This document shows positions 8,339-15,442 of a stretch of 64,000 bases of DNA, in pieces. Within the stretch, counting starts at the first letter, position 1, and each line of letters opens with the position of its first letter. Source of the DNA: Spirochaetaceae bacterium (GTDB taxonomy: Bacteria; Spirochaetota; Spirochaetia; SZUA-6; Bin103); assembly GCA_028820215.1 (NCBI GenBank), contig JAPPKD010000160.1, positions 106,635-170,634 of the forward strand, written 5' to 3'. The notes beneath the pieces are model-generated. The model was not told the DNA's origin. It saw only the letters and a list, made by a program, of their open reading frames with translations, and did no database searches. A program made the position numbers and the translations under genes.

Positions 8339-9442
8339 TCAATCGATGCGGAGGCGTACCCAGCGCGTGTGGGTGACGCCCTCGGACGTGCACCAGAACC
8401 AGGCGAGCACGGTGCCGTCGGCCAGCACGATGCCGGACGGCTTGCCGAAGGCGATCTGCATGTGCTCGGCCAGGAAGTTCTCGTGCTCGGGCTCGCCCAG
8501 GGTGGCCTCGTCGCCGGCGTCGAACACGACGATCTCGTTCGCCACGTCGTAGTGCGACAGGTCGCGCGTGAGCGCGACGTGGATGCCCTGCGGCTCGTGC
8601 CGGAAGTTGTAGATCGCCGCCACCCGCCCGTCGGGCAGCGGGATCGGCGAGCACACCTGGCCGCGCAGGTTTGTGGGAGCGGGCGCCGTCCACGTGCGGC
8701 CCTGGTCGGCGGACACGCTCCAGTGGTTGACGGCATCCTCGGACGTCCCGTACTTGTGCGTCCAGAACATCGTGTAGATGCGGCCGTCGGGCATCACCGC
8801 GCACATCTGGTCCCACCACAGCAGGCGGCCCGTCGGATCGTCCGCTACCACGGTGAGCTCGCCCCAGGTCCGCCCCCGGTCGGCCGAGAACACGGCGACC
8901 GCCTTCTGGTCGGGCGGCCCGTCGTACCCTTCCGGCTTCCAGGTCTCGAGCGGATACATCCAGCGGTCCGGCGCGAGCTGCTTGAGGCTGCCGGCGCCGT
9001 TCACGGTGTACTTCTCCGGCGGCAGGTCGACCGGCACCACCTGCGGCTCCGACCAGGTGCGCCCGCGGTCGTGCGACCAGAGCAGCAGGTTCTCCGGGGG
9101 GTTCAGGGCCTCGGTCTCGGGATCGAACATCGGGTCATCGCTGAGCAACGCGCGGCCGGCGGTCATGACCAGGCGGCCGTCCGGCACCTCGCTGACCTGG
9201 GGGCCGCCGTAGCCGTAGCCGTCGGTGGGCGGCCCGCCGCCCGGGTGGGGGCTGCCCTGGCTGACCCAGTCCCTGCCGTCGTCGGAGCGCAGCACCTTGA
9301 TCAGCTTGTCCGAGGAGGCCAGGTCCGGCCCCACCGACTGGCTGGCGATGAAGGTGCCGTCGGACAGCGGCGTGATCCACGGGTGGTACGCGCCGCGCCC
9401 CGGCACGCGCGACAGGATGCCCTGGTCGATGATCTCCAGCAT
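8339..9442 (-). CDS. Sialidase-like BNR/Asp-box repeat protein
   Basis: A 367-residue six-bladed-propeller-type protein. Four Asp-box motifs are visible: SDDGRDW (about 53-59), SHDRGRTW (123-130), SADRGRTW (186-193) and SADQGRTW (244-251). No signal peptide or extra domain is present, so it should be cytoplasmic. The FRIP-type arginine typical of true sialidases is not evident, so exo-sialidase activity is not established; many such proteins are uncharacterised glycan hydrolases or lyases. It ends 15 bp from the convergent LysR gene. Confidence 0.65.
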   Translation of the reverse strand: MLEIIDQGILSRVPGRGAYHPWITPLSDGTFIASQSVGPDLASSDKLIKVLRSDDGRDWVSQGSPHPGGGPPTDGYGYGGPQVSEVPDGRLVMTAGRALLSDDPMFDPETEALNPPENLLLWSHDRGRTWSEPQVVPVDLPPEKYTVNGAGSLKQLAPDRWMYPLETWKPEGYDGPPDQKAVAVFSADRGRTWGELTVVADDPTGRLLWWDQMCAVMPDGRIYTMFWTHKYGTSEDAVNHWSVSADQGRTWTAPAPTNLRGQVCSPIPLPDGRVAAIYNFRHEPQGIHVALTRDLSHYDVANEIVVFDAGDEATLGEPEHENFLAEHMQIAFGKPSGIVLADGTVLAWFWCTSEGVTHTRWVRLRID

Positions 9443-9465
9443 GGTCCGTCCTTCTCCCGGCGTGG

Positions 9466-9590
9466 TCAGCCGATGACGAACAGCTCCTCCGTGTCCATCA
9501 GGTCCGTGAGGATGCGCGGCTCGCCGCCAGTCACCACGAGGGTGTCCTCAGTGTGGTACAGAAATCCGTCCGCGTCCCGGGCGGCCGGCG
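9466..9590 (-). pseudogene. Remnant C terminus of an M24-family peptidase
   Basis: In a frame different from the dioxygenase gene, about 40 codons read DGFLYHTEDTLVVTGGEP, then RILTDLMDTEELFVIG and TGA at 9466-9468. This is the conserved ending of M24 (Xaa-Pro-type) peptidases, including the metal-ligand glutamate in HTEDT. No start or upstream M24 domain exists; the sequence upstream codes for the dioxygenase in another frame. It therefore looks like the scar of a fusion or deletion joining two genes. The exact left boundary of homology is estimated. Confidence 0.6.
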
Positions 9591-10393
9591 CCGTAGCCCA
9601 GCTCGATGGCGCGCGCCAGCATGCGGCGGCGGCGCGGGCCGGCCGTCTCGATCAGGCGGTCCGAGTAGAGCCGTCCCCGCGCACGGCTCGACTGCTCCAG
9701 CACGCCGGTCAGCCAGTCGAAGTGCTCGCGGTTGCGCTCCGGCGTCGTGTTCTGGACGCAGTTGACGTGGATGGCCCGGCGCCCCGGCTTCTCGGTGAGG
9801 GCGGCGTGATAGACCTTGTGGTTCATGAAGATCACGTCGCCCGGCTCGTTGCGGAGCGAATGGCGGCCGGGGATCTCCTCCGGCTCCACGCCCAGGTCGA
9901 GGAGGCGGTCGCCGAAGCCGTCCTCGCCATAGTCCCGCGGGGTGCGGGTCAGCGCCTCGCCGAACTCCAGGAAGTGGCTGCCGGGAATGATGTCCAGGCA
10001 GCCGTCGCCGGGCCCCAGCCGCTCCAGGTAGATGGCCGCGCGCATGCTGAAGAACCCGGTCGGCGCGCGCGCGTCGTGGTGCCAGCGGCTGCCCTCCGTG
10101 TGCAGCAGCCCCTCGCTCTCCAGCAGGATGAAGTCCTCCCCGAGCAGCGTCTCGAACACGTTCACCAGTCGCTCGTCGTCCAGCAGCGGGTAGAACGCCT
10201 CCGGGTCCAGGTCGAAGAACGCCGCCACCTGCTGCCGCCGGTCCCCCGGTCCGGGAGCCGGGGCTCCGCCGCGCGCGCGGCTCATCGCAGCGTCGAACGC
10301 GTCCGACAGGGCGCGCATCTCCGGCGGCGAGAAGAGCTGCCGGCACTGCAGGAACCCGAGCGTCTGGAAGTGCGCTACCTGCTGGGGGTTCAT
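9548..10393 (-). CDS. Phytanoyl-CoA dioxygenase (PhyH)-like Fe(II)/2-oxoglutarate enzyme
   Basis: A 281-residue PhyH-family oxygenase. The iron facial triad is recognisable: HxD at H105-x-D107 (SRWHHDARAP) and a distal His in FMNHKVYHAAL (about 192-196). R205/R206 in KPGRRAIHV probably binds 2-oxoglutarate. ATG 10393 (MNPQQVAHFQ) is used; the upstream open frame is low-complexity promoter sequence. The last 15 or so residues (GRPGRGRISVPH) look non-native, because the gene runs out of frame into an M24 peptidase remnant. The core domain appears complete. The substrate is unknown. Confidence 0.75.
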   Translation of the reverse strand: MNPQQVAHFQTLGFLQCRQLFSPPEMRALSDAFDAAMSRARGGAPAPGPGDRRQQVAAFFDLDPEAFYPLLDDERLVNVFETLLGEDFILLESEGLLHTEGSRWHHDARAPTGFFSMRAAIYLERLGPGDGCLDIIPGSHFLEFGEALTRTPRDYGEDGFGDRLLDLGVEPEEIPGRHSLRNEPGDVIFMNHKVYHAALTEKPGRRAIHVNCVQNTTPERNREHFDWLTGVLEQSSRARGRLYSDRLIETAGPRRRRMLARAIELGYGAGRPGRGRISVPH

Positions 10394-10514
10394 GGTCCTG
10401 TCCGGTGGTCCGGGAAGCGTAGCGGATGGCGGGCGCCGTACCAATGCGCGGGGCGGTCCGGGTGATTCCGATTCCTTGACCGGGCGCGGGACCCGTGCCA
10501 GCGTCGGGGACGGC

Positions 10515-12086
10515 ATGACAGAGCGCACGCGCAGGCGCCGCCTCATCTACAACGAGGACGGCGACACCCTCGGAGGCTTTCGCAGCAGGCTCCACGAGGC
10601 GCCGATGTCGGCCGGGGAGTACCTCTCCGAGCTGTTCGCGCCGCTGGCCGGCACCCACGTCGACACCTATGTCTGGTGCTGCGGGGCGACCCACGGGCTG
10701 AACCTCGTGCGGCAGGACAGGGTGGGCCCCGGCACCGAGCGGCCCGCCCTGTGGATGGAGCACCACCGCACCGCCGACGGCAAGTTCCTGAACGTCCACA
10801 ACTGGCGCTCCTGGTGCAACCTGCAGTCCTTCCTGCAGGCCGGCCACAACCCGCCGGAGCTCGTCGCCCGCGGCGCGCGCGACTGCGGTATGGAGCTGTT
10901 CTTCTCGCTGCGGATGAACGACGCGCACGATGCCCACGACCCCGATCCGGAAGCGGTCGCGGCGGGCATCGGCGGCGTCGCCCCAATCAAGAGCGAGCAC
11001 CCCGACTGGCTGATCGGCGAGCCGGGCGCCGCCTACGAGCCGAAGTCCATCCCGTGGTGGATGCGCCGGGCGTTCGACTACGCGGCCGAAGGCTGCCGTG
11101 AACACGTGCTCGCGCTCGTCGAGGAGATCCTGGGCTTCGACAACGACGGGATCGAGCTCGACTTCATGAGCCACCCGTTCCTGTTCCGGCTCGGCCGCGA
11201 GCGGCAGGACGCGCCGCTGCTCACCGCCATGATCCGCCGGGTGAAGGCGCTGGCGGCCGAGCGGGACAAGTCGCTCATGGTGCGCGTGCCGGGGTCGATC
11301 GGGCGCTGCGAGCGGATCGGCATCGACGTGCGCACCTGGATCGGCGAGGAGATCGTGGACGTGCTGTCGCTGGGCCGCAGCGTCACCCCGGCGACCATCC
11401 CCACCGGCGCGTGGATGCAGGCGGTGGCCGGCACGGCGTGCCAGGTGTTCCCGTCGATCAATCCCAACCACGACCCCCGGCTCGCGCGCGCCGAGGCGCT
11501 GCGAGCCTTCGCCATGCTGCACCTGCGCGACGGCGCCCACGGCGTGTACCTGTTCAACTTCTTCCGGCAGCCGTTCTCAAAGACTTACCGGCAGTTCTTC
11601 GACCTGGACCGGTGGGGATGGGACGCGCTGCGCGAGATCGGCGACATCGAGACGCTGGCCACGCGCGACAAGCTCTACATCTTCGACTTCCTGAAGGCCG
11701 GCACGCCGGGCGCCTACGGCCACGGGATCCCGGAGGAGCTGGTGGACCTGCCGCTGGAGCTGTCCGGGGACGGCCAACAGGGCCGCGTCCGCTTCAGGAT
11801 CGGCGACCGGCTGGGCGGGAGCGTGCCGCAGGAGATCGCGCTCCGGGTGGAGGTCGCGAACCTCACCGAGCGGGACGAGCTGGAGCTGGCCGTCAACGGC
11901 CGGCGCCTGGTGGGGGAAGAGCGGGACTACACGTACCAGTACGGGGCGGAGATCACCTTCCCCGTATCGCCGGACGTCCTGAGCACGGGCGGCAACGAGC
12001 TGCAGGTCACGGTGCGGAAGCGCAACCCGTACATCCACCCGCCGCTGGTCGTCGAGTGGGCGGAGGTCGCGATCCGGTATCGATGA
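10515..12086 (+). CDS. Second TIM-barrel glycosidase-like protein with C-terminal beta domain
   Basis: A 523-residue protein without signal peptide. The barrel region carries FDNDGIELDFMSHPF (residues about 208-222), comparable in position and pattern to GIDLNF in the 1610-3337 protein, and GVYLFNFFRQPF near the barrel end. The last ~110 residues (from PLELSGDGQ) form a beta-rich ligand-binding or accessory domain ending VVEWAEVAIRYR. ATG 10515 starts 122 bp from the divergent PhyH gene. Residue identity with the first protein is low, so the two may have different substrates. The final 41 bp are repeated at 12663-12703. Confidence 0.55.
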   Translation: MTERTRRRRLIYNEDGDTLGGFRSRLHEAPMSAGEYLSELFAPLAGTHVDTYVWCCGATHGLNLVRQDRVGPGTERPALWMEHHRTADGKFLNVHNWRSWCNLQSFLQAGHNPPELVARGARDCGMELFFSLRMNDAHDAHDPDPEAVAAGIGGVAPIKSEHPDWLIGEPGAAYEPKSIPWWMRRAFDYAAEGCREHVLALVEEILGFDNDGIELDFMSHPFLFRLGRERQDAPLLTAMIRRVKALAAERDKSLMVRVPGSIGRCERIGIDVRTWIGEEIVDVLSLGRSVTPATIPTGAWMQAVAGTACQVFPSINPNHDPRLARAEALRAFAMLHLRDGAHGVYLFNFFRQPFSKTYRQFFDLDRWGWDALREIGDIETLATRDKLYIFDFLKAGTPGAYGHGIPEELVDLPLELSGDGQQGRVRFRIGDRLGGSVPQEIALRVEVANLTERDELELAVNGRRLVGEERDYTYQYGAEITFPVSPDVLSTGGNELQVTVRKRNPYIHPPLVVEWAEVAIRYR

Positions 12087-12087
12087 G
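12047..12087 (+). repeat. Direct repeat copy 1 (3' end of glycosidase-like gene)
   Basis: This 41-bp segment encodes VVEWAEVAIRYR plus stop and matches 12663-12703 with 3 mismatches (gtcGcg/gtcTcg, tat/tac, cga/cgg). Together the copies bracket the BrnTA module. Confidence 0.85.
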
Positions 12088-12105
12088 CCCGGCGGCGCCT
12101 GCGCC

Positions 12106-12309
12106 TCATCGAAAGACGAGCTTCTTGCCGCTCGTAGCGCAGTCCCGCAAGTAGACATTGATCAACGTCTGGTAGGGAACGTGGCTCTCCGCTGCCAAGG
12201 CCTTGAAGTACGCCAGCGTGTCCTGGTCCAGTCGTATGGTGACCTGCTTCTTGAGGTGCTTCGCATAGGGATTGCGCCTCGCCCTGGAGAAGTCGTAGTT
12301 GTCCCTCAT
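12106..12309 (-). CDS. brnA: BrnA antitoxin
   Basis: A 67-residue ribbon-helix-helix antitoxin of the BrnTA type II system. The pattern KQVTIRLDQDTLAYFKALAAES, then PYQTLINVYLRDCA, is diagnostic. It normally binds BrnT and represses the operon. ATG 12309 overlaps the brnT stop by four bases (ATGA), the classical arrangement with toxin first. The antitoxin is intact although the toxin gene is frameshifted. Its start region lies in a 32-bp segment repeated before the amidohydrolase gene at 14185-14216. It ends 19 bp from the convergent glycosidase-like gene. Confidence 0.9.
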   Translation of the reverse strand: MRDNYDFSRARRNPYAKHLKKQVTIRLDQDTLAYFKALAAESHVPYQTLINVYLRDCATSGKKLVFR

Positions 12310-12331
12310 CGCCCCCACCTCCGCCCATAGT
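12300..12331 (-). repeat. 32-bp repeat over the brnA start
   Basis: The segment covering the end of brnT, the ribosome-binding region and the first codons of brnA (start MRD) matches 14185-14216 at 29 of 32 positions. There the same sequence precedes and begins the amidohydrolase gene, also MRD. Both copies lie on the minus strand. Confidence 0.75.
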
Positions 12332-12601
12332 CGGTCCGCTCCATGCGGCCCGCCTTGCGTGCCGATATGATCCGGATGACCTCGTCGTCCTCGCGATAGC
12401 AGTGGCAGACCACCAGCGTTCGAAGCGACATGCTCATCCCGATGAGCACAAAGCGATCCTCGTCGTCCGAGTGATCGGGATCATCGATGAGCAGAGCCTG
12501 ATCGTCGTAGAAGACGGTCTCGGCCTCATGGAAGGAAACCCCGTGCTTGCGTCTGTCTCGGCCTGCTTTTGCTCATCCCACTGGAATCGGATCTCAGTCA
12601 C
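12306..12601 (-). pseudogene. brnT: BrnT toxin with a frameshift
   Basis: The BrnT ribonuclease sequence is recognisable in two frames. GTG 12601 begins VTEIRFQWDEQKQA; one base is then missing and the next frame continues RDRRKHGVSFHEAETVFYDD, through DPDHSDDEDRFVLIGMS and VVCHCYREDDEVIRIISARKA to TGA 12306-12308. Spacing to the WDE...KHGVSF consensus fits exactly one deleted base near 12562. The toxin should be non-functional unless the base is an assembly error or is recoded. It overlaps brnA by ATGA. Confidence 0.8.
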
Positions 12602-12604
12602 GCG

Positions 12605-12633
12605 AGTATAAAGTAACTACAGTGTAGTGAGAA
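12605..12633 (-). promoter_or_regulatory. brnTA promoter with palindromic operator
   Basis: On the minus strand a TATACT -10 hexamer (12605-12610) lies 17 bp from a TTCTCA -35-like hexamer (12628-12633). A perfect palindrome ACTACA-G-TGTAGT (12616-12628) fills the spacer. BrnA is known to autorepress its operon, so this is the likely operator. The -10 box ends only 3 bp from the GTG start, implying a leaderless or nearly leaderless transcript. Confidence 0.6.
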
Positions 12634-12662
12634 CCGCAATCATCGCTGTGAGCTCTCGACCA

Positions 12663-12703
12663 GGTCGTCGAGTGGGCGGAGGTCTCGATCCGGTACCGGT
12701 GAG
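12663..12703 (+). repeat. Direct repeat copy 2 (orphan glycosidase 3' tail)
   Basis: A 41-bp near copy of 12047-12087, still encoding VVEWAEVSIRYR and a stop codon but without any gene body upstream. As at copy 1, the next gene is on the minus strand and ends about 16-19 bp away. It is best read as the leftover 3' end of a duplicated or interrupted gene. Confidence 0.8.
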
Positions 12704-12718
12704 ACCGCCGCGGGCTTC

Positions 12719-13075
12719 TCACACCGTGATCGTGACCGTGCCGTCCTCGACCCTGACGGGGTAGGACGGCAGGCTCAACGGCTTCCTGGACAGCGCCCTG
12801 CCCGTGCACAGGTCGAAGTCCGAGCCGTGCCAGGGGCAGTAGAGGATCTCTCCCTCCCGCTCCCAGCGGGGCTGCCAGCCGGTCTCCGGGCCTTGCGCCA
12901 GCGTGCCGGTGATCGTGCCGGCGCAGACCGGCCCGCCGTCGTGCGGGCAGCGGTTGCGGTAGGCGCGGAGGCTGCCGCCGGCGCGGAAGATGCCGATCTG
13001 GACGCCGTTCACGGTCACCAGCCGGCAGGTCCCCTCGGCGATCTCGGACGCGGGCATGAGCGGGTAGTCGGCCAT
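12719..13075 (-). CDS. Rieske-type [2Fe-2S] ferredoxin-like protein
   Basis: A 118-residue single-domain Rieske protein. Cluster ligands are C43-x-H45 (NRCPHDGG) and C80-x2-H83 (LYCPWHGSDFD). The wide spacing and the WHGxxFD signature match ferredoxin components or N-terminal domains of Rieske oxygenases. There is no catalytic oxygenase domain. It follows the amidohydrolase gene by 6 bp on the same strand, so the two are cotranscribed. It may supply electrons to an oxygenase encoded elsewhere, or form part of a ring-cleavage route with the amidohydrolase (inference). Confidence 0.85.
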   Translation of the reverse strand: MADYPLMPASEIAEGTCRLVTVNGVQIGIFRAGGSLRAYRNRCPHDGGPVCAGTITGTLAQGPETGWQPRWEREGEILYCPWHGSDFDLCTGRALSRKPLSLPSYPVRVEDGTVTITV

Positions 13076-13081
13076 GGTCCG

Positions 13082-14194
13082 TTACCTCGGCGGGATCCCG
13101 AAGAACCCGGCGGCGTTGGCGCCCATGATCTGCCGCCGCACCTCGTCGGGCATCGGGTACCTGCCCAGGCGGTCGGGATGCAGGAAGTCGTGGTGCGGCC
13201 AGTCGGAGGCGTAGATGACGGTGTCGTGGTTCCCGGTGAAGGTGGCGACGAGCTCCAGCAGCTTCAGGTAGTCGCGCGGGTGCTCGGGCTCCTCGGCGGG
13301 CTGGGTGGAGAAGCGGAAGTTCTTCAGGTAGTGGCTGGGCCGCTCCTGGTAGAAGGGCAGCAGCCGGCCGCGCCACTCCAGGTACTCGTTGTTCAGCCGC
13401 ATCATCATCCACGGCACCCAGGCCAGGCCGCCCTCGTTGAAGCTGACCTTCAGGTCGGGAAAGCGCACCGGGATGCCGTTGCACATCAGGTGATAGAAGT
13501 TGGCCGACATCTGCAGCGAGTGGCCGAAGCCGTGCCGGCCCACCTCGTCGAACTGCTCGAGCTGGCAGGGGAAGGTGGGATGGCACATGGCCAGTCCGTG
13601 CAGGGACACCGGCAGGCCCAGCTCCTGCGCCGCCTCGTAGATCGGGTGGTACTGCCGGTGGCCGTAGAGGGGACTCACGCCGGCGGCCGGCAGGTACACG
13701 CAGACCATCTTGTGCCTGCCGCCCAGCTCGCGGATCTCGGCCGCCGAGCCTTCCGGGTCCTGCGGGGCGATGCACAGCGCGCCGTAGAAGCCGTCGACCG
13801 GCAGCCACCGGTCGATCAGCCAGCGGTTGTAGGCACGGGCCAGGGCCATGGCGTAGCCGGCATCGACCTGCACGGCCAGCTTGAGCAGCAGGTCGGGAAA
13901 GAGCACGGCCGACTCGATGCCGAAGCCGTCCAGGTCGCGCCGGCACTGCGCGGGATCGACCTCGAACAGGGGGCGGTTCTGCCCGCCCGGCCACAGCGGG
14001 TCGGAGCCGTCGCCCGACCCCTGCGCCAGTCCGGGCACGATGTAGTCGCCCACCGATCCGAAGCGCGAGGTGACGGCCGCCGCCGGGGCGATCGCCTCCA
14101 GGGCCTTGCGCCACGGCATCTCGCAGTGGCGGGCCAGCTCGTCCGGCAGCTCGCGGACGTGCACGTCGCAGTCCACGATGCGGATGTCCCTCAT
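13082..14194 (-). CDS. Amidohydrolase-2 family metal-dependent hydrolase
   Basis: A 370-residue TIM-barrel hydrolase/decarboxylase of the ACMSD-like amidohydrolase-2 family. The N-terminal metal motif is VDCDVH (H12), a central His is in LPVSLHG, and ASDWPHHDF near the C terminus carries the conserved Asp. ATG 14194 is preceded by GGAGGCG, giving MRDIRIVDCDVHV; the usual family start is close to IVDCDVHV, and the extra MRD lies within a 32-bp repeat shared with brnA. The family decarboxylates or hydrolyses aromatic or carboxylated substrates. The partner Rieske protein follows directly. Confidence 0.8.
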   Translation of the reverse strand: MRDIRIVDCDVHVRELPDELARHCEMPWRKALEAIAPAAAVTSRFGSVGDYIVPGLAQGSGDGSDPLWPGGQNRPLFEVDPAQCRRDLDGFGIESAVLFPDLLLKLAVQVDAGYAMALARAYNRWLIDRWLPVDGFYGALCIAPQDPEGSAAEIRELGGRHKMVCVYLPAAGVSPLYGHRQYHPIYEAAQELGLPVSLHGLAMCHPTFPCQLEQFDEVGRHGFGHSLQMSANFYHLMCNGIPVRFPDLKVSFNEGGLAWVPWMMMRLNNEYLEWRGRLLPFYQERPSHYLKNFRFSTQPAEEPEHPRDYLKLLELVATFTGNHDTVIYASDWPHHDFLHPDRLGRYPMPDEVRRQIMGANAAGFFGIPPR

Positions 14195-14216
14195 CGCCTC
14201 CACGGCCGCCCATAGT
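14185..14216 (-). repeat. 32-bp repeat over the amidohydrolase start
   Basis: Second copy of the segment at 12300-12331, with three mismatches in 32. It covers the ribosome-binding region and the first codons (MRD). No coding relationship with BrnA continues beyond it. Confidence 0.75.
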
Positions 14217-14273
14217 AGCCTGATGACCCGAAGCCGAACTCGCCGGCAGCCGCGGGGTAGAATTGGGCGCTCC

Positions 14274-15356
14274 ATGAACGATCTCGACTCGGTGGCGGCG
14301 ACCCTGGCGCCCGATCCGCTCCGGTTCGAGGACGGCACGCAGGCCGACGCGTCGTCGTGGCCACGCCGCCGCGGCGAGCTGGCCCGCGCGATCATCCCGC
14401 ACGAGTATGGCGGCATGCCGCCGGCGCCGGACGGCGTGGAGGTGATCCGGCGCTCGGCCAACCTGATCGCGCCGGAGCGGGTGGTCGCGTATCACACGTA
14501 CGAGATCCGGGTGAACGTCGCGGGCGGCGAGATCCGCTTTCCGCTGAGCCTGTGGATCCCGCCGGGCGACGGGCCGTTTCCGGTCGTCCTGGACGGCGAC
14601 GGCTGCTGGCGCTACTTCAACGACGAGGTGGTCCGCTCCGTGCTGGAGCGCGGCTACATCGCCGCCTCGTTCGACCGGACCGCCCTGGCCGCCGACAATC
14701 CCGACCGGTACCGGGAAACCGGCCTGTACCGCCTGATGCCGGGCGCCGAGTTCGGCGCCCTGGCCGCCTGGGCATGGGGCTTCCACCGCTGCGTGGACGC
14801 GCTGGGCCGGATCGACTCGGCGGCCGCCGATCGGATCGCCGTCACCGGGCACTCCCGCGGCGGCAAGAGCGCGCTTCTGGCCGGCGCCACCGACGAGCGG
14901 ATCGCGCTCACCAACCCCAACTGCTCGGGGGCCGGCGGCTCCGGTCCGAACCGGATGAAGGGCGACGGCGCGGAGGTGATCGAGGACTTCCTGAGGAGCC
15001 GCTACATCTTCTGGTTCGGCAAGGACTTCGCCGACTACGCCGGCCGCGACGCGGAGTTGCCGTACGACCAGCACTTTCTGCACGCGCTGATCGCGCCGCG
15101 GGCGCTGCTGGTCACCGAGGCGTTCGGCGACCCATGGGCCAATCCCTCCGGTTCCTACGCCGCGCTACGCACCACCGAGCGGGTCTACCGCATGCTCGGC
15201 GCCGCGGACGCCATCGGCTGGGCGTTCCGCCCTGGCGTGCACGACCACTCCGCGGCCGACTACGCGGCGCTGCTGGACTTCGCGGACCGTTCGCTCCGCG
15301 GCCTCCGCGTCGAGCGGGACGTGCAGATCGGCCTCTTCGGCGACGCCGATTGCTGA
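14274..15356 (+). CDS. Alpha/beta-hydrolase, glucuronoyl/acetyl esterase-like
   Basis: A 360-residue serine hydrolase. The nucleophile elbow is GHSRGGKSALLAG with S194, and the C-terminal catalytic His is probably in PGVHDHSAADY. The GxSRxGK form is typical of CE15 glucuronoyl esterases and related acetyl-xylan esterases acting on plant or algal polysaccharides. No signal peptide is visible, so it would act on imported oligosaccharides. ATG 14274 is the first start outside the divergent amidohydrolase gene (79 bp apart). It fits the glycan-degradation theme of this island. Confidence 0.7.
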   Translation: MNDLDSVAATLAPDPLRFEDGTQADASSWPRRRGELARAIIPHEYGGMPPAPDGVEVIRRSANLIAPERVVAYHTYEIRVNVAGGEIRFPLSLWIPPGDGPFPVVLDGDGCWRYFNDEVVRSVLERGYIAASFDRTALAADNPDRYRETGLYRLMPGAEFGALAAWAWGFHRCVDALGRIDSAAADRIAVTGHSRGGKSALLAGATDERIALTNPNCSGAGGSGPNRMKGDGAEVIEDFLRSRYIFWFGKDFADYAGRDAELPYDQHFLHALIAPRALLVTEAFGDPWANPSGSYAALRTTERVYRMLGAADAIGWAFRPGVHDHSAADYAALLDFADRSLRGLRVERDVQIGLFGDADC

Positions 15357-15442
15357 GCGGCTCGCCGCCGGCACCATCAAGGCCGTGCCGCGCAACCAGG
15401 TCGGCTCACTTCGGCGACCGATGAAGGATCACAGGGCGGGCA

